Positions 42,912-52,005 of a stretch of 64,000 nucleotides of DNA are shown here, in pieces; positions within the stretch are counted from its first letter, which is position 1; each line of letters begins with the position of its first letter. The notes under the pieces were generated by a model. It saw only the letters and a list, made by a program, of their open reading frames with translations, made no database searches and was not told the origin of the DNA. The translations under genes and the position numbers were made by a program. Source of the DNA: Neorhizobium sp. NCHU2750 (GTDB lineage Bacteria; Pseudomonadota; Alphaproteobacteria; Rhizobiales; Rhizobiaceae); assembly GCF_003597675.1 (NCBI RefSeq), contig NZ_CP030827.1, positions 2,728,001-2,792,000 on the forward strand, written 5' to 3'.

Positions 42912-43944
42912 CGTCAAGGTTCATGCGGAACTGCGCCGCCTCCATTTCCTTCGGCGGCTGCAGGCCGAGATGTTTCCAGGCGATCGCAGTCAGCACCCGC
43001 CCGCGCGGCGTGCGCTGGATGAAACCTTGCTGGATCATGTAGGGCTCGATAATATCCTCGATCGCATCGCGCGGCTCCGACAGTCCCGCCGCGATCGTCT
43101 CGATGCCGACCGGTCCGCCGGCGAAATTCACCGCGATCATGTTGAGGTAACGCTTGTCGAGCTGGTCGAAGCCGGCATGGTCGACATTGAGGCGTGTCAG
43201 CGCCTCGTCGGCAATCTCCTTCGTCACCGTCTCCGCCCGCGCCACCTCGGCGAAATCGCGCACCCGGCGCAGCAGGCGGCCGGCGATACGCGGCGTGCCA
43301 CGCGCCCGCCTTGCAATCTCGCGGGCACCATCATCGCTCATATTGAGGCCCATCAGCCGCGCCCCGCGCCGTACGATGCCCTCAAGCTCCTCCACCGTAT
43401 AGAAGGAGAGCCGGACCGGAATGCCGAAACGGTCGCGCAGCGGCGTGGTCAGAAGCCCGATACGGGTCGTTGCCGCAACGAGGGTGAATTTCGACAGATC
43501 GATCTTCACCGACCGCGCCGCCGGCCCCTCGCCGATGATCAGGTCGAGCTGGAAATCCTCCATCGCCGGATAGAGGATTTCTTCGACAGCCGGATTGAGC
43601 CGGTGGATTTCATCGATGAACAGCACGTCGCGTTCTTCGAGATTGGTGAGGAGTGCGGCGAGATCCCCCGCCTTGGCGATGACCGGACCGGAGGTCGAGC
43701 GGAAATTGACGCCGAGTTCCTTCGCCATGATCTGCGCCAGCGTCGTCTTGCCGAGCCCCGGCGGCCCGACGAAAAGCACGTGGTCGAGCGCTTCGCCACG
43801 GTTCTTCGCCGCCTCGATGAAGATCTTCAGATTGGCCCGCGCCTCAGCCTGGCCGGTAAATTCGTCGAGCGACTGCGGCCTGAGCGCCGTATCGATATCC
43901 TCGCCACGCTTTTCCGGCGAGATGAGGCGGGTTTCATCGGTCAT
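42904..43944 (-). CDS. ruvB: Holliday junction branch-migration ATPase RuvB
   Basis: 346 residues, AAA+ motor that drives branch migration with RuvA. It has the N-terminal [20 protein letters not shown], Walker [10 protein letters not shown], Walker [18 protein letters not shown], sensor 1 [11 protein letters not shown] and a C-terminal winged helix ([17 protein letters not shown]). Its ATG at 43944 overlaps the stop of the upstream VapC-type toxin gene by 4 bp (ATGA), so ruvB translation is coupled to a toxin gene rather than to ruvA. Nudix follows by an 8-bp overlap. Confidence 0.98.
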   Translation of the reverse strand: MTDETRLISPEKRGEDIDTALRPQSLDEFTGQAEARANLKIFIEAAKNRGEALDHVLFVGPPGLGKTTLAQIMAKELGVNFRSTSGPVIAKAGDLAALLTNLEERDVLFIDEIHRLNPAVEEILYPAMEDFQLDLIIGEGPAARSVKIDLSKFTLVAATTRIGLLTTPLRDRFGIPVRLSFYTVEELEGIVRRGARLMGLNMSDDGAREIARRARGTPRIAGRLLRRVRDFAEVARAETVTKEIADEALTRLNVDHAGFDQLDKRYLNMIAVNFAGGPVGIETIAAGLSEPRDAIEDIIEPYMIQQGFIQRTPRGRVLTAIAWKHLGLQPPKEMEAAQFRMNLDDE

Positions 43945-44336
43945 GCGAGAAGTTCCATTCCGGGTATTCTTCGGGCTGCTGCCTTATCGAATGTAACAGT
44001 ATGCCCGCAACCGGCGCGTCGCGCCGCCCAGGCGATAAGATAATCGGGCAGATCGCCGGCGACATCGCCCTGGCTGAACAGCGCATCAAGTTCCTCTGTA
44101 TGCTCGACCAGCAAACAGTCTGCGGCGAGCAGATCCTGCAATACCTGAACGATGGTCGCCATGGGATATCTCATCCGCCTGTTGAGCACCCACACCGTTT
44201 CCGCCAGAACCACCGCACTGATATAGGCAGGGCTGTCGGCCGACCGTTCGCTGAGAAAGCGCCGGGCTGCCTCGCTTTGCTCGGATTGCTCATCAACAAG
44301 AAAGCGGACCAGGACATTGGTATCGATGCCGATCAC
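43941..44336 (-). CDS. VapC-family PIN toxin between ruvA and ruvB
   Basis: 131 residues, complete PIN domain. All four acidic residues are present: D5 ([13 protein letters not shown]), E46 ([10 protein letters not shown]), D98 ([11 protein letters not shown]) and D117 ([10 protein letters not shown]). An active RNase, usually cutting tRNA or rRNA, is expected. Its start overlaps the antitoxin stop by 4 bp and its stop overlaps ruvB by 4 bp. The pair sits between ruvA and ruvB, which are normally contiguous. Nothing suggests decay. Confidence 0.93.
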   Translation of the reverse strand: MIGIDTNVLVRFLVDEQSEQSEAARRFLSERSADSPAYISAVVLAETVWVLNRRMRYPMATIVQVLQDLLAADCLLVEHTEELDALFSQGDVAGDLPDYLIAWAARRAGCGHTVTFDKAAARRIPGMELLA

Positions 44337-44617
44337 CCGTCCCGCTCCGTCGGTTCACCCATGATGCGTGCATCATCATCCGCCGCTGCCTGCCCGATGG
44401 CATCGCGCATCTCTTCAACGGTCAGGTTTTCACCGGTCGGCGGCTTGCCGAGAATGCCGGCAAAATCCATCAGCTTCTTGTTCCTCGGGATCGCCACGAC
44501 CTGACCATCGCGCGCGGCGACATAAAAACGTGTACCGGGCAGCAGTTGCAATTCATCGCGAACGTCGCTGGGGATCGTGATCTGCCCCTTGGAGGTCATG
44601 GTGGTAAACGAGCCCAT
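44333..44617 (-). CDS. AbrB/SpoVT-family antitoxin (VapB type) between ruvA and ruvB
   Basis: 94 residues. The N-terminal swapped-hairpin DNA-binding domain reads MTSKGQITIPSDVRDELQLL, then PGTRFYVAARDGQVVAIPRN. A C-terminal tail with TVEEMRDAIGQAAADDDARI would wrap the toxin. ATG at 44617 follows GAGG; an internal ATG at 44599 opens the core domain. Two TCTTAC half-sites sit at 44619-44624 and 44638-44643 on the plus strand, consistent with autorepression. The gene begins 60 bp after the ruvA stop. Confidence 0.92.
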   Translation of the reverse strand: MGSFTTMTSKGQITIPSDVRDELQLLPGTRFYVAARDGQVVAIPRNKKLMDFAGILGKPPTGENLTVEEMRDAIGQAAADDDARIMGEPTERDG

Positions 44618-44618
44618 T

Positions 44619-44643
44619 TCTTACCTCGACAAATTTTTCTTAC
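44619..44643 (-). promoter_or_regulatory. Direct GTAAGA half-sites upstream of the first antitoxin gene
   Basis: On the minus strand GTAAGA occurs at 44643-44638 and again at 44624-44619, 19 bp apart, immediately before the antitoxin ATG. The same hexamer forms a palindrome in front of the second antitoxin gene (45994-46010), suggesting related operator recognition. Confidence 0.45.
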
Positions 44644-44677
44644 ATTTCTATATCAGTATTCCGCGAAGGAACCAATC

Positions 44678-45292
44678 TTACCGAGCCAGTTCCTTCAGTC
44701 CCAGTCGGATCAGCTTGGCGCTGTCAGCCCCTTCGCCTGCCGTCTTCATCGCTGCAGCCACGGCATTGGCGGCCTGGTCGCGCGAATAGCCGAGATTGGT
44801 CAGCGCCGAGACCGCATCGGAGACCGGCGCGGAGGCGACCCCTTCGCCGAGTTCCTGCTTGAGCCCGATATTGGCAGACGCCTCGCCCGCAAAGGCCGGC
44901 GCCTTGTTCTTCAGTTCGGTAACGATGCGCACGGCAACCTTCGGCCCGACCCCTTGCGCCCGCGAAACGGCCGTCTTGTCCTGCAGCGCGATCGCATTCG
45001 CGAGTTCCGATGGCGTCAGCGTCGAAAGCACCGCCAGCGCCACCTTTGAGCCCACGCCCTGCACGCTCTGCAAAAGGTTGAACCACTCACGCTCCAGCGC
45101 CGAGACGAAGCCGAACAGCTTCAACTGGTCCTCGCGCACATAGGTCTCGATGAACAGCACCACCGCTTCGCCGACATTGAGCCGCGACAGCGTACGCGAC
45201 GAGCAGAATGCCTCGTAACAGACGCCATGCACGTCGACCAATGCATAGTCGTCGCCGATCTCGTCGATAGTGCCCTTGAGCTTGCCGATCAT
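44678..45292 (-). CDS. ruvA: Holliday junction DNA-binding protein RuvA
   Basis: 204 residues; tetramer that holds the four-way junction and loads RuvB. It has N-terminal OB fold [20 protein letters not shown], helix-hairpin-helix regions [20 protein letters not shown] and [19 protein letters not shown], and a C-terminal domain III ([20 protein letters not shown]) that contacts RuvB. Its ATG at 45292 overlaps the stop of a second PIN toxin gene by 4 bp. No independent ribosome site is obvious, so expression is probably coupled to the toxin. Confidence 0.98.
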   Translation of the reverse strand: MIGKLKGTIDEIGDDYALVDVHGVCYEAFCSSRTLSRLNVGEAVVLFIETYVREDQLKLFGFVSALEREWFNLLQSVQGVGSKVALAVLSTLTPSELANAIALQDKTAVSRAQGVGPKVAVRIVTELKNKAPAFAGEASANIGLKQELGEGVASAPVSDAVSALTNLGYSRDQAANAVAAAMKTAGEGADSAKLIRLGLKELAR

Positions 45293-45720
45293 GTTTGGTT
45301 TCCTGAAAGAGGATGCGTGTCGGGTGCGATCACATCGATACCCGGAAAATAGCTGCGATAGCCGGATGGGTCACGCGTCAGCAACGTATATCCACGGATC
45401 GTCGCATGCGCGCCAATCAGGAAATCCGGCAATACACGCTCACGCCGTCCGCCGGCGGACCGATACCGGCGAAAGGCATAAGAGGCCGCGAACGCCGCTG
45501 ACCAAGGCAGGTTTTCACGAATGAACTGGTTGCGCGGCAAAAGCGCATCCACGGTTTCAAACCTATCGTATCGATAGGAGAATTCCGAAAAGATGATTTG
45601 ATTGATCACCACGCTGCCGCGCGCCACGGCCGCCAGCAATTGCCGTCGCGACCATTCAAGCCAATGCGGATCGCGCACCGCAAGGTCGACGAGAATATTG
45701 GTGTCGATGAGCGTTACCAT
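45289..45720 (-). CDS. VapC-family PIN toxin between ruvC and ruvA
   Basis: 143 residues. The acidic quartet is present: D6 ([13 protein letters not shown]), E46 ([10 protein letters not shown]), D99 ([12 protein letters not shown]) and D117 ([10 protein letters not shown]). Sequence differs clearly from the other toxin at 43941-44336, so these are two unrelated acquisitions or very old duplicates. ATG at 45720 is 4 nt after the antitoxin stop; its own stop overlaps ruvA by 4 bp. RNase toxin activity is expected from the intact site. Confidence 0.93.
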   Translation of the reverse strand: MVTLIDTNILVDLAVRDPHWLEWSRRQLLAAVARGSVVINQIIFSEFSYRYDRFETVDALLPRNQFIRENLPWSAAFAASYAFRRYRSAGGRRERVLPDFLIGAHATIRGYTLLTRDPSGYRSYFPGIDVIAPDTHPLSGNQT

Positions 45721-45724
45721 GCCG

Positions 45725-45976
45725 TTATCGATCGCGCGTTATCCGCATCAGCTCATCGGCATCGACAGCCTGGTCGCCGGTCCCGCCCAGTTGATCGAGC
45801 GTGGTGATGAAACGATCAAGCCGCGCACGGTCTGCGTCTGCGGTGGTTCCATTTTTGGGCGTAAGAGTAATCACGCCACCTTCCACGCCGAAGATCACCT
45901 CGCTGTTCGGCCCGATGCCCACCAGCTCGCGAAGATCCCGCGGTATGGTCACCTGCCCTTTGGATGTCACACGCAT
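45725..45976 (-). CDS. AbrB-family antitoxin between ruvC and ruvA
   Basis: 83 residues. An N-terminal AbrB swapped-hairpin (RVTSKGQVTIPRDLRELVGI) precedes an acidic C-terminal tail with LDRFITTLDQLGGTGDQAVD, likely the toxin-binding part. ATG at 45976 follows AAAGGAGAA. A perfect palindrome GTAAGA-AAATA-TCTTAC lies 17 bp upstream, a good autoregulatory operator. The gene starts 69 bp beyond the ruvC stop. Confidence 0.93.
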   Translation of the reverse strand: MRVTSKGQVTIPRDLRELVGIGPNSEVIFGVEGGVITLTPKNGTTADADRARLDRFITTLDQLGGTGDQAVDADELMRITRDR

Positions 45977-45993
45977 GACCTGTTCTCCTTTGA

Positions 45994-46010
45994 GTAAGAA
46001 AATATCTTAC
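45994..46010. promoter_or_regulatory. Palindromic operator of the second toxin-antitoxin pair
   Basis: GTAAGA-AAATA-TCTTAC, a perfect 17-bp palindrome between ruvC and the antitoxin start. It shares its half-site with the direct repeats at 44619-44643 before the other antitoxin gene. Confidence 0.6.
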
Positions 46011-46045
46011 CTTGAGAACAAGTCAAGAACAACGCCACTTGCGGC

Positions 46046-46555
46046 CTATCCCGCCAGAGCCTGCCGCATGCGGTGTCCACCACGATTATGGGCGTGGCAG
46101 ATCGCGATCGCCAGCGCATCGGCCGCGTCATTGCCCTTGAATTCCACTTTCGGCATGAGGATTTTCAGCATCAGGTGGATCTGCTGCTTTTCGCCGTGAC
46201 CGACACCGATCACCGATTTCTTCACGGCGTTCGGCGCGTATTCGGCAACCGGCAGTCCCGCCCGCGCCGGCACCAGCATGACAACGCCGCGCGCCTGACC
46301 GAGCTTCAGCGTCGCGACCGCATCCTTGTTGACGAAAGTCTGCTCGACGGCCGCCTCATCGGGCTTGTAGGCATGCACCACCTCGGCCAGCCCGTCATGC
46401 AGCTGGCAGAGACGCGATGCCAGGTCGAGATCGCCATCGGAGGTCACCGTCCCCGAGGCTACGAACTTCAGACTGTTGCCGATCGTGTCGATGACGCCCC
46501 AGCCGGTGCGGCGCAGTCCCGGATCGATACCGATGATTCGAATGATGTCTGCCAT
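46046..46555 (-). CDS. ruvC: Crossover junction endodeoxyribonuclease RuvC
   Basis: 169 residues; resolves Holliday junctions by symmetric nicking. It has the RNase-H-like start [20 protein letters not shown] with catalytic D11, E71 in VEQTFVNKD, and the D143/D146 pair in [18 protein letters not shown] at 46555 follows AAGGTAGGG. First gene of the ruv operon; ruvA and ruvB are displaced from it by toxin-antitoxin genes. yebC, its usual rhizobial neighbour, lies 4.5 kb away on the same strand after an interposed plus-strand block. Confidence 0.97.
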   Translation of the reverse strand: MADIIRIIGIDPGLRRTGWGVIDTIGNSLKFVASGTVTSDGDLDLASRLCQLHDGLAEVVHAYKPDEAAVEQTFVNKDAVATLKLGQARGVVMLVPARAGLPVAEYAPNAVKKSVIGVGHGEKQQIHLMLKILMPKVEFKGNDAADALAIAICHAHNRGGHRMRQALAG

Positions 46556-46739
46556 GGCCTACCCTACCTTCATACGCCTTTGAGTGCCATCGAAATATGA
46601 ACAAAACAGAAACATCCACATGCGGATGAGGTTTACCATCTGCTAACCATGACCCGAACCATTTCCGGTCACAATGCAACGCCCAACACCCCTCTGCGTT
46701 GTGTCGATGCTCGAATGATTCGAGAGGGAGGTAGAGGCG

Positions 46740-48104
46740 ATGTTCAAACGTCGTTCGTTGTTCAGCACTGTTCTCGTTCTACTTTTGGTTCAGAACGGGA
46801 TTCTGGCGATCCTGGCATCGCATCTCATTCCCGATTGGACGGCGGTCATGATGATCGCGCTGGCAGCGGGCGTTATCGTTCTTTCGGTAGCGACGGCCAT
46901 GATGGCCACCCGTATTGCCGGCCCCGGCGCATCCGCCCGCATATCGGCAGCCATGCCGCCGGCAAGTCACCAGAAAAAGCTGCAGATCAAGAGCGTGGCT
47001 CTCGACAGCCGTTCACGGATGCCGCCAAACCCCGCCGAGAAGCGGATTTCCTCTGCCGAACCCATAAGGCTGAAGCTGGAAAACACCGGCGGAGAAAGCG
47101 ATCTCTTGCGTCTGCGCGCCGCCGAGGGAGCCCTCGATACTCTCGACACCGGCCTGCGGCGGCTCGCCGCTGGCGATCTCGGTGTCCGCTGCGAAACGGA
47201 GTTCCCGCCACAATTCGAAGGCCTGCGATGCGATTTCAACCGCGCACTCGATGCGCTTGATGGGAGCATCGCCGAAATCACCCTCTCGGCCAGCGCCCTT
47301 CATGGCGAATGTGCCGAGGCAAGGCTTCGCCTGATGCAGGAACGGTCCACCGCCGCCGGCGAACTGTCGCAATTGTCGGCTGCCGGCAACGGATTGAAGG
47401 ATATCGCCGATCTTCTCAACCGGCACGAAGCGGCTTTGACGCAGGTCTTGCAAATGGCCTCTGCGGCCCGCCAGTCCCACGTCGGGCAACAGAGCGCCGT
47501 CGAGACAGCCGCCAGATCGGCCACGGCGCTTGCCGACAGTAAGTCTGCCGCCGCATCCGTTGCCGAACTCATGCGGGATGTCGCCTTCCGCACCAATATG
47601 CTCGCCGTCAACGTCAACCTCGCAGCGGCCGAGCCCGCACCGGGCCAGGCCATGCTCCGCGCCTTTGCCGCAGAACTGCAGGCAATCGTCGAGCAGGGGG
47701 CGAATGCAGCGCGCGATGTGTCGATCCTCGAACGGGAAATCGCCCGATCCGCAGCCTCCACCATATCCGCCTGTGCCAAGGTGGGTGCAGAACATGAAAA
47801 GATCGACACCGACCTTGCCGAACTGGAGACGACGCTTGCGACGATCAGCGAAGCCACGGCCCCGCTGTCGGATCTTGTGGCACGCACCGCCACGATCGTC
47901 GCCTCCAACGCGCATTCGGCCAACCGCCGGCGCGACCTCGACCATGTTCTGGATACAGTCCTCGCGCGCATGGCCCAGGATCTGGCAACCATCAACCGTC
48001 ATTGCGGAAGGTTCATCCCCGTCACCTTGCTGCGGGAAAATGGCCCGCCCACCGATGACCGGCCACCCCGCCGCCGCACTCATCTCCAATTGATCAAGAC
48101 CTGA
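46740..48104 (+). CDS. Degenerate methyl-accepting-chemotaxis-like membrane protein
   Basis: 454 residues. Two N-terminal spans (about 7-27 and 32-56) are joined by a very short periplasmic loop, so there is no ligand domain. A HAMP-like segment follows (LRRLAAGDLGVRCETEFPP, then QFEGLRCDFNRALDALDG), and then a long coiled region. The hairpin-tip region reads VAFRTNMLAVNVNLAAAEPA, resembling but clearly departing from the chemoreceptor tip IAFQTNLLALNAAVEAARAG. ATG at 46740 follows GGGAGGTAGAGG. Probably membrane-anchored signalling or structural; chemotaxis coupling is doubtful given the altered tip. Confidence 0.75.
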   Translation: MFKRRSLFSTVLVLLLVQNGILAILASHLIPDWTAVMMIALAAGVIVLSVATAMMATRIAGPGASARISAAMPPASHQKKLQIKSVALDSRSRMPPNPAEKRISSAEPIRLKLENTGGESDLLRLRAAEGALDTLDTGLRRLAAGDLGVRCETEFPPQFEGLRCDFNRALDALDGSIAEITLSASALHGECAEARLRLMQERSTAAGELSQLSAAGNGLKDIADLLNRHEAALTQVLQMASAARQSHVGQQSAVETAARSATALADSKSAAASVAELMRDVAFRTNMLAVNVNLAAAEPAPGQAMLRAFAAELQAIVEQGANAARDVSILEREIARSAASTISACAKVGAEHEKIDTDLAELETTLATISEATAPLSDLVARTATIVASNAHSANRRRDLDHVLDTVLARMAQDLATINRHCGRFIPVTLLRENGPPTDDRPPRRRTHLQLIKT

Positions 48105-48239
48105 GAGGAGAATGGTGGCTCAGTACCTTTTTCACGGCCGAAGGGTCGCATGAGGTCAAGCGGGTGCCTAGATAGAGGCGAACCAAATATCGATTGCCCT
48201 TTATCGACTACCCCTCATTGATTTGCCAAGGTAGGCCCC

Positions 48240-49247
48240 ATGATCCCGTTTTCGATCCTCGACCTCTCGCCGATCGGCGAAGGTTATTCCGTCCGTGACG
48301 CACTCGACCAGTCTCGCCGCATGGCGATCAAGGCCGAGGAACAGGGCTACAGGCGCGTCTGGCTCGCCGAACACCACGGCATGCCCGGCATCGCCAGCGC
48401 CGCAACCTCGATTGTTATCGCCCATGTCGGCGCCGCCACGAAGACGATCCGCGTCGGCTCCGGCGGCGTCATGCTGCCCAACCACTCGCCGCTGGTGATC
48501 GCCGAACAGTTCGGCACGCTGGAAGCCCTGTTGCCGGGACGTGTCGATCTCGGCCTCGGCCGGGCGCCGGGAACGGACATGCGCACCGCAAGCGCGCTTC
48601 GCCGCAACATGGATGCCGGGGCGGAAAATTTCCCGCAGGATATAGTCGAGCTGAAGCACCTTCTCGGCACGCCGATCGAAAACCAGGCGATCATCGCCGT
48701 CCCCGGAACCGAAGCGAGAGTTCCCCTCTGGCTTCTGGGATCGAGCCTCTACAGCGCCCATCTCGCGGCAGCGCTTGGACTTCCCTATGCCTTTGCCTCG
48801 CATTTTGCCCCGGACATGCTGATGGATGCGATAGCCATCTACCGCGATCGTTTCCAGCCGTCGGACGAGCTTGAAAAGCCCTATGTCATGGTCGGTGTGA
48901 TGGGTGTCGCCGCCGATACCGACGAGGAGGCCGAGCGGCTCTTCACCTCCTCGCAGCAGCAGTTCGTCAATCTGCGCAAGAATGTCCGCACCCGTTTCCC
49001 CAAGCCGCTCAACAGCATGGATGGCTTCTGGACGCCGATGGAAAAGATGAGCGTCGAACACACGCTGCGCTACGCCGCCGTCGGCGCACCGAAGACTCTG
49101 GAGACAAAACTCGGACACTTTCTTGCCGAGACGCAAGCCGACGAACTGATCGTCTCCATGCCGATCCACGACATCGACAAGCGCCTTCGCTCCGTCGAGT
49201 TGTTTGCCTCTCTGTCGCTGATGGAGAAGGAAAAGCTCGTCGCCTGA
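48240..49247 (+). CDS. LLM-class flavin-dependent oxidoreductase (MsnO8-like)
   Basis: 335 residues, bacterial-luciferase-like monooxygenase using FMNH2. It opens [20 protein letters not shown], with [19 protein letters not shown] and [20 protein letters not shown], and then [11 protein letters not shown], a combination typical of the one-component luciferase-like MsnO8 subfamily. Substrate unknown. ATG at 48240. It stands alone between the chemoreceptor-like gene and the phosphate transporter, all on the plus strand. Confidence 0.93.
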   Translation: MIPFSILDLSPIGEGYSVRDALDQSRRMAIKAEEQGYRRVWLAEHHGMPGIASAATSIVIAHVGAATKTIRVGSGGVMLPNHSPLVIAEQFGTLEALLPGRVDLGLGRAPGTDMRTASALRRNMDAGAENFPQDIVELKHLLGTPIENQAIIAVPGTEARVPLWLLGSSLYSAHLAAALGLPYAFASHFAPDMLMDAIAIYRDRFQPSDELEKPYVMVGVMGVAADTDEEAERLFTSSQQQFVNLRKNVRTRFPKPLNSMDGFWTPMEKMSVEHTLRYAAVGAPKTLETKLGHFLAETQADELIVSMPIHDIDKRLRSVELFASLSLMEKEKLVA

Positions 49248-49395
49248 ACGGCAGCCCGCGACCGGCAATCCTGACACTCCTCCTCCGTCGGCAACGGCAT
49301 GATGCCGGCGGCGCTTTGGCTTTAGCCCCTGTCACAACAGGTTCACCGCCCGCGGTTAGCATTTGTTAACTTTGGCAACGTGTGGAGTATCGAAC

Positions 49396-50997
49396 GTGAC
49401 AGATGCCATCGCCCAGGGGGGCACTTCCTCCTCCGCCCATCCGCTTGAAGGCCGCAGTCCGATCGGCAAGTGGTTCCTGCCTATCTTCGGCCTGCTGTTG
49501 CTCGCCGGCCTCGTTTATGTCGGCGCGTCGCTGGCCGGCGATCTTGAGGTTGCCAATTCCGTGCCCTGGGCGCTGCTCGGCATCGCGCTCCTGATCGCGC
49601 TGGGCTTCGAATTCGTCAACGGCTTCCACGACACCGCCAATGCGGTTGCGACCGTCATCTACACCCGCTCCATGCCGGCGGAACTCGCCGTCGTCTGGTC
49701 GGGGGTCTTCAATTTCCTCGGCGTTCTTCTTTCCACCGGCGCCGTCGCCTTCGGCATCGTGGCGCTTCTGCCGGTCGAGCTTATCCTGCAGGTCGGCTCC
49801 GGTGCCGGCCTTGCCATGGTCTTTGCGCTGCTGATCGCCGCCATCGTCTGGAACCTTGGCACCTGGTATCTCGGCCTGCCCTCGTCGAGTTCCCACACGC
49901 TGATCGGCTCTATCATCGGCGTCGGCCTTGCCAACCAGTTCCTCGCCCCGCAAGGTTCGGCGACAAGCGGTGTCGACTGGTCGCAGGCCGGCAATATCGG
50001 CATGTCGCTGCTCGTCTCCCCGATCGTCGGCTTCGGTCTCTCGGCCGTGCTGCTCCTGGTGATGAAGGTGCTGATCCGCAACAAGGCGCTTTACGAAGCA
50101 CCGAAGGGCAACCAGCCGCCGCCATGGTGGATCCGTGGCCTGTTGATCTTCACCTGTACCGGCGTCAGCTTCGCCCATGGCTCCAATGACGGCCAGAAGG
50201 GCATGGGCCTGATCATGCTGATCCTGATCGGCCTCGTGCCCACCGCCTTTGCGCTCAACCGAACCCCCGATCCGCAATATCTGCAGGCTTACGATCAGGC
50301 CTCCACCAATGTCGAGACCGTGCTGGCCAAATACGCCAAGCCGGGCATCACCGTCGCCGACGCCAAGGCTGAGGTATCGAAGGCGGTCAAGAGCAAGACC
50401 TGGACCGATGAGACGACCGTTGCCCTGCAGCAGTTCATCCATTCATCGAGTGACCAGATCTCGAAATTCCCGACGCTCGAAGCCGTGCCGACCGCGCTCA
50501 TCGGCAACATCCGCAACGACGTCTATCTGATCGGCGAAGCCTTGAAGCTGATCGACAAGAACAAGCTTCTGCCCATGCAGGCGGGCGATCTCGATGCGGT
50601 AAAGGCCTATCATGGCGCCGTCGACAACGCGACCAAGTTCATCCCGCTCTGGGTCAAGGTCGCCGTAGCACTCGCGCTCGGCCTCGGCACCATGGTCGGC
50701 TGGAAGCGCATCGTCGTCACCGTCGGCGAGAAGATCGGCAAGACCCACCTGACCTATGGTCAGGGCGCCTCCGCCGAAGTCGTCGCCATGCTGACAATCG
50801 GCGCCGCAGATCATCTCGGCCTGCCGGTCTCGACCACCCACGTCCTGTCCTCTGGCGTCGCCGGCACCATGGCCGCCAATGGCTCGGGCCTGCAATGGTC
50901 GACGGTGCGCAACATGATCATGGCCTGGGTGCTGACCCTGCCCGCCTCGATCGGGCTCGCCTTCATCCTGTTCATCGTGCTGCGCCAGGTATTTTAG
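49396..50997 (+). CDS. Inorganic phosphate transporter (PitA family)
   Basis: 533 residues, multi-span inner-membrane carrier moving metal-phosphate with protons. The duplicated PiT signature is present: GFEFVNGFHDTANAVATVIY in the N-terminal half, with LPSSSSHTLIGSIIGVG, and LPVSTTHVLSSGVAGTMAA plus CTGVSFAHGSNDGQKGMGLI in the C-terminal half. A ~120-residue hydrophilic insert (about 300-425) separates them. GTG at 49396 follows GGAG with good spacing and is preferred over an upstream TTG. It ends at a strong bidirectional terminator. Confidence 0.95.
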   Translation: MTDAIAQGGTSSSAHPLEGRSPIGKWFLPIFGLLLLAGLVYVGASLAGDLEVANSVPWALLGIALLIALGFEFVNGFHDTANAVATVIYTRSMPAELAVVWSGVFNFLGVLLSTGAVAFGIVALLPVELILQVGSGAGLAMVFALLIAAIVWNLGTWYLGLPSSSSHTLIGSIIGVGLANQFLAPQGSATSGVDWSQAGNIGMSLLVSPIVGFGLSAVLLLVMKVLIRNKALYEAPKGNQPPPWWIRGLLIFTCTGVSFAHGSNDGQKGMGLIMLILIGLVPTAFALNRTPDPQYLQAYDQASTNVETVLAKYAKPGITVADAKAEVSKAVKSKTWTDETTVALQQFIHSSSDQISKFPTLEAVPTALIGNIRNDVYLIGEALKLIDKNKLLPMQAGDLDAVKAYHGAVDNATKFIPLWVKVAVALALGLGTMVGWKRIVVTVGEKIGKTHLTYGQGASAEVVAMLTIGAADHLGLPVSTTHVLSSGVAGTMAANGSGLQWSTVRNMIMAWVLTLPASIGLAFILFIVLRQVF

Positions 50998-51024
50998 CAA
51001 GCCGGCATGGCGTACCTAAAACGG

Positions 51025-51054
51025 AAACGGCACCGGATCTCTCCGGTGCCGTTT
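51025..51054. terminator. Bidirectional terminator between the Pit and yebC genes
   Basis: Thirteen-bp perfect stem, AAACGGCACCGGA with TCCGGTGCCGTTT, and a 4-nt loop; A and T tracts at the ends serve both convergent genes. Confidence 0.92.
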
Positions 51055-51078
51055 GCAATTGCATCAGTGGCGGTTGAA

Positions 51079-51825
51079 TCAGGCCGAAAGCTTGGCCAGG
51101 ACCTCTTCCGACACCTCGAAATTCGAATAGACGTTCTGCACGTCGTCATCGTCTTCCAGATTGTCGATCAGCTTCATCAGCGAGGTCGCCTTTTCCTCGT
51201 CGACTTCGATCGTGTTTTGCGCCTTCCAGATCGCCTTGACCGTTTCGGCTTCACCGAGAACCGCTTCAAGCGCCTTGGACACTTCGTTCATGTCCTCGAA
51301 GCCGCAATAGATGGTGTGGCCTTCCTCGTCGGTCTCGACATCGTCGGCGCCGGCTTCGATCGCCGCTTCCATCACCTTGTCGGCATCGCCGACGGAGAGC
51401 TTGTAGGTGATTTCACCGACGTGATCGAAGGAGAAGGAAACCGATCCGGTCTCGCCAAGCGCACCGCCGGCCTTGGAAAAGATCGAACGGACGTTGGACG
51501 CGGTCCGGTTGCGGTTGTCGGTCAGAGCCTCGACGATGACGGCCGTGCCACCCGGGCCGTAACCCTCGTAGCGTACGGAATCATAGACCTCGGCATCGGC
51601 GCCGGAAGCCTTCTTGATCGCGCGATCGATATTGTCCTTCGGCATCGATTGTGCCTTGGCATTCTGCACCGCAAGGCGCAGCGCCGAATTCATCGCCGGA
51701 TCAGGCAGGCCCGTCTTGGCAGCAACGGTGATTTCACGCGCGAGCTTGGAAAACAGCTTCGAGCGAATGCCGTCCTGCTTGCCCTTGCGGTGCATGATGT
51801 TTTTGAACTGTGAATGGCCAGCCAT
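51079..51825 (-). CDS. yebC: YebC/PmpR-family translation/transcription factor
   Basis: 248 residues with the canonical start [19 protein letters not shown] and the three-domain YebC fold ([20 protein letters not shown] in domain 2; acidic C-terminal [15 protein letters not shown]). YebC proteins have been annotated as transcriptional regulators, and some members help ribosomes through polyproline stretches; which applies here is open. The gene lies near ruvC in many rhizobia, as here. ATG at 51825. Confidence 0.96.
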   Translation of the reverse strand: MAGHSQFKNIMHRKGKQDGIRSKLFSKLAREITVAAKTGLPDPAMNSALRLAVQNAKAQSMPKDNIDRAIKKASGADAEVYDSVRYEGYGPGGTAVIVEALTDNRNRTASNVRSIFSKAGGALGETGSVSFSFDHVGEITYKLSVGDADKVMEAAIEAGADDVETDEEGHTIYCGFEDMNEVSKALEAVLGEAETVKAIWKAQNTIEVDEEKATSLMKLIDNLEDDDDVQNVYSNFEVSEEVLAKLSA

Positions 51826-51944
51826 GGCACCCCTGATAGTTTTGCCTGTTTGGGAATGGGCGCCTTATAATTTCGAAGACGCGCCCGTTCAAGGCATTTC
51901 AGCCATTCGCCCGCAATGGCCGCTTCTAGAGCAATGCCGGCAAG

Positions 51945-51969
51945 GGAACAAACCCCGCCCCCTGTCGTT
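51945..51969 (+). promoter_or_regulatory. EcfG/RpoE2-type promoter of the oxidase-fold gene
   Basis: Exact GGAAC-N16-CGTT: GGAAC 51945-51949 and CGTT 51966-51969, 37 bp upstream of the ATG at 52006. Leader of about 30 nt with GAGGAGAAG. Confidence 0.72.
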
Positions 51970-52005
51970 TGGCTATCGAGTAAAACAGCAGAGGAGAAGA
52001 ACAGA

